From: Actinoplanes derwentensis
GTDB taxonomy: Bacteria; Actinomycetota; Actinomycetes; Mycobacteriales; Micromonosporaceae
NCBI RefSeq assembly: GCF_900104725.1
Contig: NZ_LT629758.1
Coordinates: 3,844,001-3,908,000, forward strand
Direction of reading: 5' to 3'
Length of the DNA: 64,000 nucleotides
Part shown: positions 1 through 8,314 of the stretch, piece after piece
Layout: every line of letters begins with the position of its first letter
Position numbering within the stretch: position 1 is the stretch's first letter
The notes under the pieces: generated by a model
Databases searched by the model: none
What the model was told of the DNA's origin: nothing
What the model saw: only the letters and a program-made list of their open reading frames with translations
Program-made: the position numbers and the translations under genes

Positions 1-458
1 GGCGAGATCTGCGGGAGATTCCGGCGGACGAGGTTCGGCGGGTGGTCGGCTATCTACCGGAGGACAGCTACCTGTTCGACACCACGATCGGTGACAACCT
101 GCGGATCGGCCGGGCAGGGGCGGGCGACAGCGAACTGCATGAGGCGCTTCGGCAGGCGCGGCTGCTGGACTGGGTGCGGACCCTGCCGGACGGCCTCGGC
201 ACCCTGGTCGGCGAGCACGGGATGGCACTGTCCGGTGGGCAACGGCGGCGGCTCGCGCTGGCCCGGCTGCTGCTCGGCAACGCCCGGGTACTGATCTTCG
301 ACGAACCGACCGAACACCTGGACGACGAGACAGCGGCGGCACTGACTCATGACCTGCTGGACGCCGCCGGGGACCGCACCGTCCTGCTGATCACCCACCG
401 CACCGACCTCACCGGCCTGTCCGTCACCCGCATGCCTTTCGGCAGTTCGCAGCGCTGA
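1..458 (+). CDS. ABC transporter ATP-binding C-terminal part, CydC-like (5' truncated by window edge)
   Basis: Only the last ~150 residues are in the window. They contain the second half of an ABC ATPase domain: the signature LSGGQRRRLALARLL, a Walker B ending VLIFDEPTEHLDD, and the switch histidine in LLITHR. The region upstream of the signature (VGYLPEDSYLFDTTIGDNL) follows the pattern of exporter-type fused permease/ATPase proteins. The best match from memory is CydC, half of the CydDC thiol/glutathione exporter needed for cytochrome bd assembly. The membrane domain that would settle this is outside the window, so CydC is an inference and another type I exporter is possible. The stop lies in a 12-bp palindrome (455-466) that also carries the stop of the convergent kinase gene. 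Confidence 0.75.
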   Translation, partial: RDLREIPADEVRRVVGYLPEDSYLFDTTIGDNLRIGRAGAGDSELHEALRQARLLDWVRTLPDGLGTLVGEHGMALSGGQRRRLALARLLLGNARVLIFDEPTEHLDDETAAALTHDLLDAAGDRTVLLITHRTDLTGLSVTRMPFGSSQR

Positions 459-462
459 CCGG

Positions 463-2391
463 TCAGACGTGGGCCGGGGACTTCAAGGGGACCGCAGCGG
501 CCGGGAGGGTCAGGGTGAAGGTGGTTCCACGGCCCACCACTGACTGGACGGAGATCGTGCCGCCGTGGTCCCGGACGATGTCCCGGACGATGGCCAGGCC
601 CAGGCCGGGGCCCTGGACTGCCTGGTCCATGGCGTTGCCGGCGCGATGGAACGGGGTGAACAGGCCGGGGACGTCCTCGGCGGGGATGCCGATTCCGGTG
701 TCGGTGACCGAGATCGCGACGCTGCGGACGTCGGCCGCCATCCGGCAGGTGACGCTGCCGCCGGAGGGGGTGAACTTGATCGCGTTCTCCAGCAGTTTGC
801 GCAGGGCCCGCTGCAACTGGGTGCGGACACCGCGTACCCAGCCCTGATCGGCGGTGAAGGTGACCGTCAGGTTCTTGGCCTTGGCCGCGCTGTCCAGCTC
901 GTCCCGGACCGTCACCGCGACGGCCGCCAGATCCAGGGTTTCGGCGGCGACGGCGGTTCCGTCGGGACGGTCGAGCAGGATCAGGTCGCCGATGGTGTCG
1001 TGCAGGCGGTGGGCGTTGCGCAGGATGGCGTTGAGGGCGCGCTGCTGGACCGAGGTGAGCGCGCCCCCGTCCTCGTCGGCGATCATCTCGGTGTAACCGA
1101 GGATGCTGGTCAGCGGGGTGCGCAGTTCGTGGGTGACGGTCTGGATGAAGACGTCTTTGCGCTGGTCGAGCATCCGTAGTTCGGTGATCAGGCGGGCCTG
1201 GTTGTTCTGCAGGTTGAGCTGGCGCAGGGCACGTTCGATCTCCCGGCCGACCCCGGCGAGCAGGCGCTGTTCGGCGGCGGTCCAGGTGGGGTTGCCGGGG
1301 CGGCTGAGGTGCAGGTACCCGGGGGCGCATTCGGCGTCGCCGCCGACGGTCAGCCAGACGGTGCCGCCGGAGCCGCATACCGGGTCGCAGGATTTGCCGG
1401 TGATCAGTTCGACGACCCGGTCGACGGGCGGGCCGGGGGCTCCGGCGGGCCAGCCGGAGCACATCTCGCCGCGGCCGGGGACGACCAGTTCGCAGTGCAC
1501 GGCGTCAGCGCCGACGGCGACACCGATGAGTTCGGTGATCCGGCGACCGGTGTGGGCGATGTCGCCGAGTTCCTGCATCTCGGTGGCGACGGCCTGGCGC
1601 AGGCCGGCCCGGGCGGCGCGGGCGTGTTCGGCGATGAGCAGGGTCTCGGTCTGGGCGGCCAGTTCGTTGAGCGCGTCGATGACGGTGCGCAGTTCGGTGG
1701 AGCCGGCCGGTTCGGCCCGGATCGACCGGTCCCCGGCGGCCAGGCGGCGGATGGTCACGGTCAGGTCGCCGAGGGGTAACAGCAGTTGACGCCGGCCGGT
1801 GCGGGCGACGCTGTAACCGATCGCGAGGATCGCCACGACCAGGCAGGCCGCCAGGATGGCCATCTCGCGGCGGTCGCCACTGGCTGCGGTACGCATGTCG
1901 GCGCGGTCGGCGGCGAGGGCCTGGTCCATCGCGGCGTTGACCCGGCGCAGTTCGTCGAAGAGTTGTTTGCCCTCGGCTGCGAGTTCGTCGTCGTCGACGG
2001 CGAGACGCCGGCCGCTGACGATCGGTACGGCGTAGGTGTCGAGCCAGGCCCGGACCGCCTCGCGCTGCTGGCCGATCAGCGCGGCGACCCTGGAGCCGGA
2101 GCTGCCCGCTCCGATGTCGTCGAGGGCGGCCATGACTGCCGCACGGCTGTTCTCGTACGGTTCGAGAAAGGCCACGTCGCCGGTGAGCTGGTAGCCGCGT
2201 ACCCCGGTCTCGGCGTCGGTCATCTCCTGGAGCACGTGGTCGTTGGCGATCTCGGCGCGGGTGGAGCGCGCGGCCTCGGTGTCCTGTTCCGCCCGCAGCA
2301 GGGTGCCGAAACCGAACTGGACCAGCAGCAGGATCATGAAGAGACCGAGCATGGCGAGGGAACCCACGTTGAGGCGACGCTGCACACTCAT
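463..2391 (-). CDS. Membrane sensor histidine kinase (CHASE3-HAMP-GAF-like-HisKA-HATPase)
   Basis: A 642-residue hybrid-free sensor kinase. Domain order: membrane segment at about 10-32; CHASE3-type helical extracytoplasmic domain at about 35-175, with the hallmark ETGVRGYQLTGD; second membrane segment at about 176-195; HAMP linker at about 200-250; GAF-like domain at about 260-390; HisKA with the phospho-acceptor His at about 421 in THELRTP; HATPase with the N box near 536 (LLENAIKF), G1 DTGIGIP and G2 GPGLGLA. The GAF-like part is rich in cysteine (about residues 300, 311, 335, 339 and 355), which could mean redox or metal sensing. No response regulator gene adjoins it, so the partner must be encoded elsewhere. 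It is convergent with, and 4 bp from, the CydC-like gene. Confidence 0.9.
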   Translation of the reverse strand: MSVQRRLNVGSLAMLGLFMILLLVQFGFGTLLRAEQDTEAARSTRAEIANDHVLQEMTDAETGVRGYQLTGDVAFLEPYENSRAAVMAALDDIGAGSSGSRVAALIGQQREAVRAWLDTYAVPIVSGRRLAVDDDELAAEGKQLFDELRRVNAAMDQALAADRADMRTAASGDRREMAILAACLVVAILAIGYSVARTGRRQLLLPLGDLTVTIRRLAAGDRSIRAEPAGSTELRTVIDALNELAAQTETLLIAEHARAARAGLRQAVATEMQELGDIAHTGRRITELIGVAVGADAVHCELVVPGRGEMCSGWPAGAPGPPVDRVVELITGKSCDPVCGSGGTVWLTVGGDAECAPGYLHLSRPGNPTWTAAEQRLLAGVGREIERALRQLNLQNNQARLITELRMLDQRKDVFIQTVTHELRTPLTSILGYTEMIADEDGGALTSVQQRALNAILRNAHRLHDTIGDLILLDRPDGTAVAAETLDLAAVAVTVRDELDSAAKAKNLTVTFTADQGWVRGVRTQLQRALRKLLENAIKFTPSGGSVTCRMAADVRSVAISVTDTGIGIPAEDVPGLFTPFHRAGNAMDQAVQGPGLGLAIVRDIVRDHGGTISVQSVVGRGTTFTLTLPAAAVPLKSPAHV

Positions 2392-2734
2392 CGGCGGCGA
2401 ACCTCGCGGGCGGTCATGCCCCTCAGTTCGGCAGGTTGGGGCCGAGACCTAAGTCACCGCGCCCCAAATTCGTTTCGTTATCCATCCGCAATAAATCAGA
2501 CCTTGCGTACCCCTGGTAACGGGTAACTGGGCTTAATGTCCGAAATATCGGACAGCTGAGCGGTTGGACTCACCGTACGTCACGTTGATCTCATGGTCGA
2601 GGTTACCGGCGGGTAGACGAGGCTCTTGTGAGCAGACCCCTTCACGGGCAACATTTCCGGCACATTACGACCGGAGCCATCGACGCTTCTCGTTACGACG
2701 GGCCGCCCGGTCGAACCATCCCTGAGGAGGTTCC
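2392..2734. other. 343-bp divergent intergenic region
   Basis: No gene is recognised between the divergent kinase and DUF6230 genes. The stretch must contain both promoters. It is AT-richer than its surroundings around 2465-2560, holds a perfect spaced palindrome at 2537-2554 and has a repeated GGTAAC motif near 2516-2526. I could not assign -35/-10 boxes with confidence. Confidence 0.6.
2537..2554. promoter_or_regulatory. Perfect inverted repeat TGTCCGA-N4-TCGGACA
   Basis: Two 7-bp arms separated by AATA form an 18-bp dyad in the intergenic region between the kinase (leftward) and the DUF6230/DUF6114 operon (rightward). The size and spacing fit a homodimeric transcription factor operator. 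It lies about 180 bp upstream of the DUF6230 start and about 145 bp upstream of the kinase start. The regulator is unknown. Confidence 0.45.
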
Positions 2735-3349
2735 GTGGCGGAGTCGCACAGCGGGCGCACCGACTGGCGCCGGTTCGCCGTCGCGGTGGCCGTGCCCACG
2801 GTCGTCGCCGGTGGGCTGATCCTGGCGCTGGCCGAAGGCGCTCTGGCGGCAAACTTCACGGTGTCCGGCAAACAGTTCAAACTGTCCGCCGACAAGCTCG
2901 TCGGCGCCGGATTCACCCAGTACAGCGGGGACCTGCGGACCGCGGACGAGGAGAACCACCCGGACGGTACGGTCCCGGCCGCCATGTCCGGCATCAGAAG
3001 CGCCGACCTGTGGGGACTCTGCCAGTCGGTCGCCGTCGGGCCGGTGACCCTGCGTATCGAGGCCGGGGACGACCCGGAGCATCCGGTGCACGCCGACGAC
3101 CTGCTGATCGGCATGTCCACGCTCGGAGGTGACGCCACGTTCGAGGACATCCAGATCGGGCTGGACGCCGCCACCCTCACCCAGGACGGCGCGGAGACCC
3201 ACGGTGCGGCACTCTCGTTCGGCCAGCAGGCCCGCAAGGTGACCATCGAGAAGCTACGGCAGGAGGCGTACTACACCTCTGCTTCCACGTTCACTCTCAA
3301 CGACATGAACCTCGAACTGCACATCGGTGGCTCGCACGAGTGCTTCTGA
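2735..3349 (+). CDS. DUF6230 family secreted/membrane-associated protein
   Basis: A 204-residue protein that starts at GTG, preceded by GAGGAGG at 2724-2730. A hydrophobic segment at about 14-38 ends in AEGALAANF, consistent with an uncleaved anchor or signal peptide. The rest is a predicted beta-rich domain with a pair of cysteines (in LCQSV and at the C-terminal HECF). Actinobacteria commonly encode DUF6230 proteins immediately before a DUF6114 protein, as here. Older annotation calls the family cholesterol esterase, but I see no catalytic serine motif and would not use that name. Its biochemical role is unknown; an envelope location is likely. Confidence 0.8.
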   Translation: MAESHSGRTDWRRFAVAVAVPTVVAGGLILALAEGALAANFTVSGKQFKLSADKLVGAGFTQYSGDLRTADEENHPDGTVPAAMSGIRSADLWGLCQSVAVGPVTLRIEAGDDPEHPVHADDLLIGMSTLGGDATFEDIQIGLDAATLTQDGAETHGAALSFGQQARKVTIEKLRQEAYYTSASTFTLNDMNLELHIGGSHECF

Positions 3350-3391
3350 CCCGCGTACCCACGCGTCTGGTCATTTCTGAGCGGAGGATTC

Positions 3392-4660
3392 GTGGCTGCG
3401 GAGAACAACTGGCGGCACGGGCGCCCGTTCTGGGGCGGGCTGTTCCTGGTGGTGGCGGGGCTGGAGATGTTCGGCAGCGCGAACATGGAACTGGACGAGA
3501 TTCAGATCCATGTCGGGCCGCAGGGCTTCTACTCGTACCTGCTGCCGGTGATGTTGATCGCCGCCGGGGTGTTGACCTGGCTTTCTCCCGAGCAGCGCCT
3601 GTTCTACGGGATCGTCGGGATCATCACGGCGCTGTACTCGTTCATCGGGCTCAACCTGGGCGGCTGGATCGCCGGGATGGTGCTCGGCATCGTCGGCGGC
3701 GCCCTGGTCATCGCCTGGAGCCCACCCGCCGCGAAGCCGGTCGACAAGCCCGCCGAACCGGCTGGCGAGCCGCTGCCCCACAAAGCGCTGGTCTTCCTGG
3801 CGCCGTTGCTCCTCGCCGCAGGGGTGGTGACCGCGGGGAATCGGCCGGCCGAGGCCGCTGAATGCCCGGCGGACCCGCCGTCCCGGGAGACCAGCGCGTC
3901 CCCGGCCCCGGCCAGCCTGTCCCCGACGCCGCCATCCGTTCCGGCCTCCCCGTCCCCCAGCGTCTCGCTCTCCCCCAGCGTCTCGCTCTCCCCCAGCACT
4001 TCGCCTTCACCCAGCGTGAGTGTGTCGGAGAGCGAGCATCCGATTTTGGAGGGGATCGACGACTTCTGGGATGGTGTCGGCGACCTGATCGGCATCGGCG
4101 GCGAGAAAGATAAAGCGGAAGCACCCGTCGAGAAGCAGTCCCCCGCGCCGCGGAAGAGCAGCGCAACGCCGAGGAAGAGCAGTCAAGCCGACGAGATCCC
4201 GTGCCTGGGTGAACGCCAGTTCGGCCTGCTGGCCGATGATGACGAGCTGCCCTTGGCCGGGGCGAAACCCGGCGTGGTCAAGACGGCGTCGATGACCATG
4301 TACGAGTCGTCCTACGGCGGGGTGGCCGAGGTCCCGACCGGCGAGGGCACCATCCGGTCGCTGAAGTTCACCATGGACAAGGTGGTGAACAAGCCGTTCC
4401 AGCTCACCATCGACGAGCCGGGCGACGCGACCACGGTGATCGACAGCGGTGAGCTGATCCTGGACGGCGACGTCGAGTTCTACAGCCCCCGGTTCGAGGG
4501 CAAACTGTTCGGGACGATCCCGGTCGTGTTCACCCCGGAGTCGCCGCCGCCCGTGACCCTCCCGGTGCTCTGGTTCACCGACGTGACTGTGCAGCTGGCC
4601 TACGTCCGCAGCGACGTCCTGACCGCCGCACCGCTGGACATCGTCGAGACGAATAGCTAG
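3392..4660 (+). CDS. DUF6114 family membrane protein with Ser/Pro linker and extra C-terminal domain
   Basis: A 422-residue protein that starts at GTG with GCGGAGG at 3381-3387, 42 bp after the DUF6230 gene. The N-terminal ~150 residues are the DUF6114 membrane domain with four hydrophobic segments. A low-complexity Pro/Ser/Glu/Lys linker follows (about 150-275, with an 18-bp tandem repeat at 3956-4009). A C-terminal beta-rich domain of ~130 residues resembles the DUF6230 partner in composition. The ordinary family member ends after the membrane domain, so the linker and distal domain look like an accretion that places a DUF6230-like module outside the membrane. The stop codon overlaps that of the convergent diguanylate cyclase in a shared CTAG. 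Confidence 0.75.
   Translation: MAAENNWRHGRPFWGGLFLVVAGLEMFGSANMELDEIQIHVGPQGFYSYLLPVMLIAAGVLTWLSPEQRLFYGIVGIITALYSFIGLNLGGWIAGMVLGIVGGALVIAWSPPAAKPVDKPAEPAGEPLPHKALVFLAPLLLAAGVVTAGNRPAEAAECPADPPSRETSASPAPASLSPTPPSVPASPSPSVSLSPSVSLSPSTSPSPSVSVSESEHPILEGIDDFWDGVGDLIGIGGEKDKAEAPVEKQSPAPRKSSATPRKSSQADEIPCLGERQFGLLADDDELPLAGAKPGVVKTASMTMYESSYGGVAEVPTGEGTIRSLKFTMDKVVNKPFQLTIDEPGDATTVIDSGELILDGDVEFYSPRFEGKLFGTIPVVFTPESPPPVTLPVLWFTDVTVQLAYVRSDVLTAAPLDIVETNS
3956..4009 (+). repeat. 18-bp tandem repeat (3 units) in the DUF6114 linker
   Basis: Two exact copies of an 18-bp unit (3956-3973, 3974-3991) and one diverged copy (3992-4009) encode the six-residue PSVSLS-type repeat of the extracellular linker. 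Such in-frame repeats are prone to change in copy number, so the linker length may differ between strains. Confidence 0.8.
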
Positions 4661-6186
4661 GCCGCGGCGGACTCGTACCGGCGAACCGTGCCCTTGCCCG
4701 CGGCTTTCGCGGCGTACATCGCGGTGTCCGCCCGGCGCAGCAGCCCGGTGAGGTCACCGCCCTCGTCCGCGGCGGCCAGGCCGATGCTGCCGCCGACCGT
4801 GACGGTGTGGCCGTGGACGCGCATGGGTTCGCTGATCCGGCGGAGCAGCCGCTTGGCCACCTCTTCGGCGTCGCCGTCCCAGCCCTCGTCGCCTTCACCG
4901 CTGCGCAAGCCGGACCCGTCGGACCCCTCGGCCTCGCTGCTGCGGACGCCGGTCAGCAGGATCGCGAACTCGTCGCCGCCGATCCGGCTGACCAGGTCCT
5001 CGGCTCGCAGTTCGGCGCTGAGCCGACGGGCCACCACGACCAGCACGTCATCACCGGCGGCATGCCCGTGGCTGTCGTTGACCGGTTTGAACCCGTCCAG
5101 GTCCAGGACCATCGCGGTCACGCCCAGATGCGGGCCAGCCAGGATGTCGGCGGCCCGGCTGTCGAAGGCGGGCCGGTTCAGCAGTCCGGTGAGCGCGTCG
5201 TGGCTGGCCTGGTGTTCGAGGGTGTCCCGCTGTTCTTCGAGGACCTCGGTCATCCGGCCCAGGCTCGCCAGGGTGAGGAACTGCCGGATCAGCACCAGGG
5301 AGAACGTGGCCAGCAGGGTCCAGACCAGCACCGGATCGAGCTGCCCGGTCGCGGCCTGGCGGGAGGCGGCGGTCGCGACGGCGAAGACCACCGGGACGTA
5401 CGGCAGCAGGGCCCAGCCCCGGAACACCAGCGCACCGCCGCGTTCGACGCCGGGGCGGGAGGTGGCGAGCCGGCTGGACACCGCCATCACCAGGGCGCCG
5501 AGGATGTAGCCGCCGCCGACTCCGTCCGCGTACCAGAGATGGCCTTCGAGGTCGTTGCGGGTCGCGGCGAGCAGCGTCACCGCCTGGACCAGGGCGGCCG
5601 CCGCCAGCAACTGTTGTGCGCTGCCGCCCTGCCCGGGTTCGGCGGAGGCCAGGGTGACCAGGGCGATCACCGCGCCGAGCACCAGCAGACCGACGATGGT
5701 GACCCGGTAGCCCTCGCCGCCGACCTCGCCGGGCACCTGAGTGCCGGACAGCACGAACTCCCAGGCCAACGCGAACATCGCGCCGAAGACCGCGGCGACG
5801 TCGATCAGCAGGCGGACTGCCGCGAGTCCGTGCGGGCGCGGCGCGGCGAGGATCAAGGCGATGGGTACGAACCCGGCCGCCATCGTCGACAACAGTCCGC
5901 CCACACCGGCGAGGGAGCCGGCGCCGAGGGTCGAGATCAGCAGCACCACGTTGCCCAGTGACCAGATCCCGCACGCGACGGTGCCGCATCCGAAAGCGAG
6001 CCGCATCCGCCGGATGTTGGCCGGATCGGCGGCCCGCCGCCGGTAGTGGAATGCCGCGTATCCGCTGGCCAGCGCGATGACCGTGTCGGACACCGCCAGT
6101 TGGCCCCAGCGGGGTAGAAAAGGGTACAGAGCTTGCAGGGCCGCGGCGACCACCAGGCTCGCCAGCAATGCCGTCCGCAACCGCAT
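4657..6186 (-). CDS. Membrane-bound diguanylate cyclase (GGDEF)
   Basis: The reading frame is open far upstream, but the likely start is ATG at 6186 (509 residues; a GTG at 6192 is also possible). About nine membrane helices fill residues 1-310, an integral membrane sensor of the MASE type. A C-terminal GGDEF domain (about 325-505) has an intact active site GGDEF at 403-407 and an RxxD inhibitory site (RAED) five residues before it, so active, product-inhibited c-di-GMP synthesis is expected. Between the active-site hairpin and the next helix lies an unusual acidic Gly/Ser/Asp/Glu insertion of about 27 residues. No EAL domain is present. It diverges from the DUF2277 gene with 99 bp between starts. 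Confidence 0.88.
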   Translation of the reverse strand: MRLRTALLASLVVAAALQALYPFLPRWGQLAVSDTVIALASGYAAFHYRRRAADPANIRRMRLAFGCGTVACGIWSLGNVVLLISTLGAGSLAGVGGLLSTMAAGFVPIALILAAPRPHGLAAVRLLIDVAAVFGAMFALAWEFVLSGTQVPGEVGGEGYRVTIVGLLVLGAVIALVTLASAEPGQGGSAQQLLAAAALVQAVTLLAATRNDLEGHLWYADGVGGGYILGALVMAVSSRLATSRPGVERGGALVFRGWALLPYVPVVFAVATAASRQAATGQLDPVLVWTLLATFSLVLIRQFLTLASLGRMTEVLEEQRDTLEHQASHDALTGLLNRPAFDSRAADILAGPHLGVTAMVLDLDGFKPVNDSHGHAAGDDVLVVVARRLSAELRAEDLVSRIGGDEFAILLTGVRSSEAEGSDGSGLRSGEGDEGWDGDAEEVAKRLLRRISEPMRVHGHTVTVGGSIGLAAADEGGDLTGLLRRADTAMYAAKAAGKGTVRRYESAAA

Positions 6187-6285
6187 GCGCACCCCGGTTT
6201 TCCCAGCACCGCGGACTTGATCGAGAAGGCCGAGTATTGCACAGAGAGCACTACGCTTGTTGCTTTCTGCCACGAGGGGGACCAG

Positions 6286-6552
6286 ATGTGCCGGAGCATC
6301 CACCAGTTGCACAATTTCGAGCCGCCGGCGACGCCGGACGAGGTCCACGCGGCGGCTCTGCAGTACGTCCGCAAGATCGCCGGGTCGACCCGGCCGTCGC
6401 AGGCCAACCAGGCGGCCTTCGATCAGGCGGTGGCGGCGGTGACCGCGGCCACCGCGGAGTTGCTGTCCGCTCTGGTGACCACTGCCGCGCCGCGTAACCG
6501 TGAGGAGGAGGCGGTCAAGGCCCGGGCACGGGCGGAGAAGCGCTACGGGTGA
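6286..6552 (+). CDS. DUF2277 family small protein
   Basis: An 88-residue protein. The ATG at 6286 is preferred because it follows GAGGGGGA and begins with the family hallmark MCRSIHQLHNFEPPAT; longer in-frame extensions overlap the cyclase start. DUF2277 proteins are short, mostly helical and widespread in actinobacteria and proteobacteria, with no established function. The conserved N-terminal cysteine and the HNFEPPAT and RKI.G..RPS blocks are all visible. A hairpin follows the stop at 6558-6576. Confidence 0.85.
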   Translation: MCRSIHQLHNFEPPATPDEVHAAALQYVRKIAGSTRPSQANQAAFDQAVAAVTAATAELLSALVTTAAPRNREEEAVKARARAEKRYG

Positions 6553-6557
6553 TGACG

Positions 6558-6576
6558 GACGGTAAAGCAGACCGTC
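6558..6576 (+). terminator. Short hairpin after the DUF2277 gene
   Basis: GACGGT and ACCGTC arms of 6 bp flank a 7-nt loop, 6 bp after the DUF2277 stop and 28 bp before the next gene. There is no T tract. It could be a weak terminator or an operator for the sugar ABC operon. Confidence 0.4.
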
Positions 6577-6603
6577 ACACCGGCGATCTATCATAGTTCC
6601 TCT

Positions 6604-7482
6604 ATGGGACTACAGGGATTGCCGGTCCGCCGCACACTCACCGGCTACGCGTTCCTCGCTCCGAGCCTGATCGGGGTGATCGGGTTCCTGCTCGTCCCGG
6701 TGATCGTCGTGATCGGGATCAGCCTGCACCGGTGGGACCTGGTCAGCCCGGCACGCTGGGTGGGTCTGGACAACTACGCGGCACTGCTCGACGACCTCGC
6801 GTTCTGGCAGTCGATGCTGATCACCGGCATGTTCGTGGCGCTCGTCATCCCGGCGCAGGTGCTGCTCGGGCTGCTCGCCGCGGTGCTGCTGGACCGGCGG
6901 CTGCCCGGCTCGGTCGTCTTCCGGACCATCTTCGTGATCCCGTGGATCAGTGCCCCGCTCGCTCTCGGCGTCGTCTGGCGGTGGATCTTCGACCCGTCCG
7001 ACGGTGCCGTCAACGCCCTGACCGGGATCCGTGTCGAGTGGCTGTCCGATCCTGATCTGGCGTTGCCGGCGGTGGCCGCCGTGACGGTCTGGCAGCACGT
7101 CGGTTACGTCGCCCTGTTCTTCCTGGCCGGGCTGGGCGGCATCCCCGGGCAGTTCGCCGAGGCGGCCCGGATCGACGGCGCCGGTGCCTGGCAGGTGTTC
7201 CGCCGGATCACGCTGCCACTGCTGCGCCCGACGATGTTCTTCGTCCTGGTGACGAGTCTGGTCACCACGTTCCAGACCTTCGACGTCGTCTACGCGATGA
7301 CCCAGGGCGGGCCGTCCGGGAGCACCGACGTCATCGCCTCACTGATCTACCGGGAGGCGTTCACCAACTTCCGGATGGGCCGGGCCGCGGCCATGTCGGT
7401 CGTGCTCCTGCTGCTGTTGATCACGGTGACGGTGAGCCAGCAGCTCTACTTCCGCAAGCGCACGACGTACGAGGTGAGCTGA
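6604..7482 (+). CDS. Carbohydrate ABC transporter permease (MalF/UgpA type)
   Basis: A 292-residue inner-membrane permease with six helices and the cytoplasmic EAA loop near residue 190 (EAARIDGAGAWQVFRRITLPLLRP), which contacts the ATPase. It is the first gene of a permease-permease-binding protein operon. No Shine-Dalgarno sequence precedes the ATG, and a TATCAT -10-like hexamer ends ten bases before it, so the mRNA may be leaderless. The substrate is unknown, most likely a mono- or oligosaccharide. The family (CUT1) normally has a separate ATPase, which is absent here. Confidence 0.9.
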   Translation: MGLQGLPVRRTLTGYAFLAPSLIGVIGFLLVPVIVVIGISLHRWDLVSPARWVGLDNYAALLDDLAFWQSMLITGMFVALVIPAQVLLGLLAAVLLDRRLPGSVVFRTIFVIPWISAPLALGVVWRWIFDPSDGAVNALTGIRVEWLSDPDLALPAVAAVTVWQHVGYVALFFLAGLGGIPGQFAEAARIDGAGAWQVFRRITLPLLRPTMFFVLVTSLVTTFQTFDVVYAMTQGGPSGSTDVIASLIYREAFTNFRMGRAAAMSVVLLLLLITVTVSQQLYFRKRTTYEVS

Positions 7483-8306
7483 TGTCCCGGCGGATCGCGA
7501 ACGTGGTCACCTATCTCCTGCTCACCCTGGGTGCGATCGTCACGCTCGCGCCGTACCTGCTCAGCATCCAGACGTCGTTGAAGACACCGGAGCAGTTCGC
7601 CGCCCAGTCCCCGCTGGCCCCGCCGTCCCCGGTCAGCGGCGGCTCCTACGCCGAACTGGTCGTCGGCGATCACACTCTGGTGCCGCCGCTGGTGATCACG
7701 GTGCAGGTGGTGATCCTGGTGGTGCTCGGCCAGCTGACCTGCTCGGTGCTGGCGGCGTACGCGTTCGCCCGGCTCGACTTCCCCGGCCGCGACCTGCTGT
7801 TCTGGGTGTACCTGGGCACCCTGATGGTGCCACTGGCCGCCACGCTCGTGCCGAGGTTCGTGCTGGTCGCCGGACTCGGGCTGCGCGACACGTTCTGGGG
7901 CATCGTGCTGCCGACCCTGTTCGGTTCCCCGTACGCGGTCTTCCTGCTCCGTCAGTTCTTCCGCGGCATCCCCACCGAACTGCTGGACGCGGCGCGCATC
8001 GACGGCGCCGGGCATCCGCGGGTGCTGCGGCACGTGATCCTGCCGTTGAGCCGCCCGATCCTGGCCACGCTGCTGATCATCACGGTGGTGGCGCACTGGA
8101 ACGAGTTCCTCTGGCCGCTCGTGGTCACCAGCAGTGAGCGCTGGCGGGTGCTGACGGTGGCGGTGTCGGCGTTGCAGAGCCAGTACAACGGCAACTGGAC
8201 GCTGGTGATGGCCGCCACCACGCTCGCCACGTGTCCGTTACTGATCCTCTTCGTCGTGTTCCAGCGGCACATCGTCAAGTCGATCACGATCACCGGGATG
8301 AAATGA
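7482..8306 (+). CDS. Carbohydrate ABC transporter permease (MalG/UgpE type)
   Basis: A 274-residue partner permease, translationally coupled to the preceding gene through a TGATG overlap. Six hydrophobic segments and an EAA loop (LLDAARIDGAGHPRVLRHVI) near residue 175 match the second permease of CUT1 importers. It forms the heterodimeric channel with its neighbour. The operon lacks an ATPase gene; in actinobacteria such operons commonly share a general ATPase of the MsiK kind encoded elsewhere, an inference here. Confidence 0.9.
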   Translation: MSRRIANVVTYLLLTLGAIVTLAPYLLSIQTSLKTPEQFAAQSPLAPPSPVSGGSYAELVVGDHTLVPPLVITVQVVILVVLGQLTCSVLAAYAFARLDFPGRDLLFWVYLGTLMVPLAATLVPRFVLVAGLGLRDTFWGIVLPTLFGSPYAVFLLRQFFRGIPTELLDAARIDGAGHPRVLRHVILPLSRPILATLLIITVVAHWNEFLWPLVVTSSERWRVLTVAVSALQSQYNGNWTLVMAATTLATCPLLILFVVFQRHIVKSITITGMK

Positions 8307-8314
8307 GGGCATCC

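Noticed and set aside
455-466. CTGACCGGTCAG palindrome as an operator
   Set aside because: It is formed by the two convergent stop codons and their flanks; no promoter is near, so it is most simply coincidental or a weak terminator.
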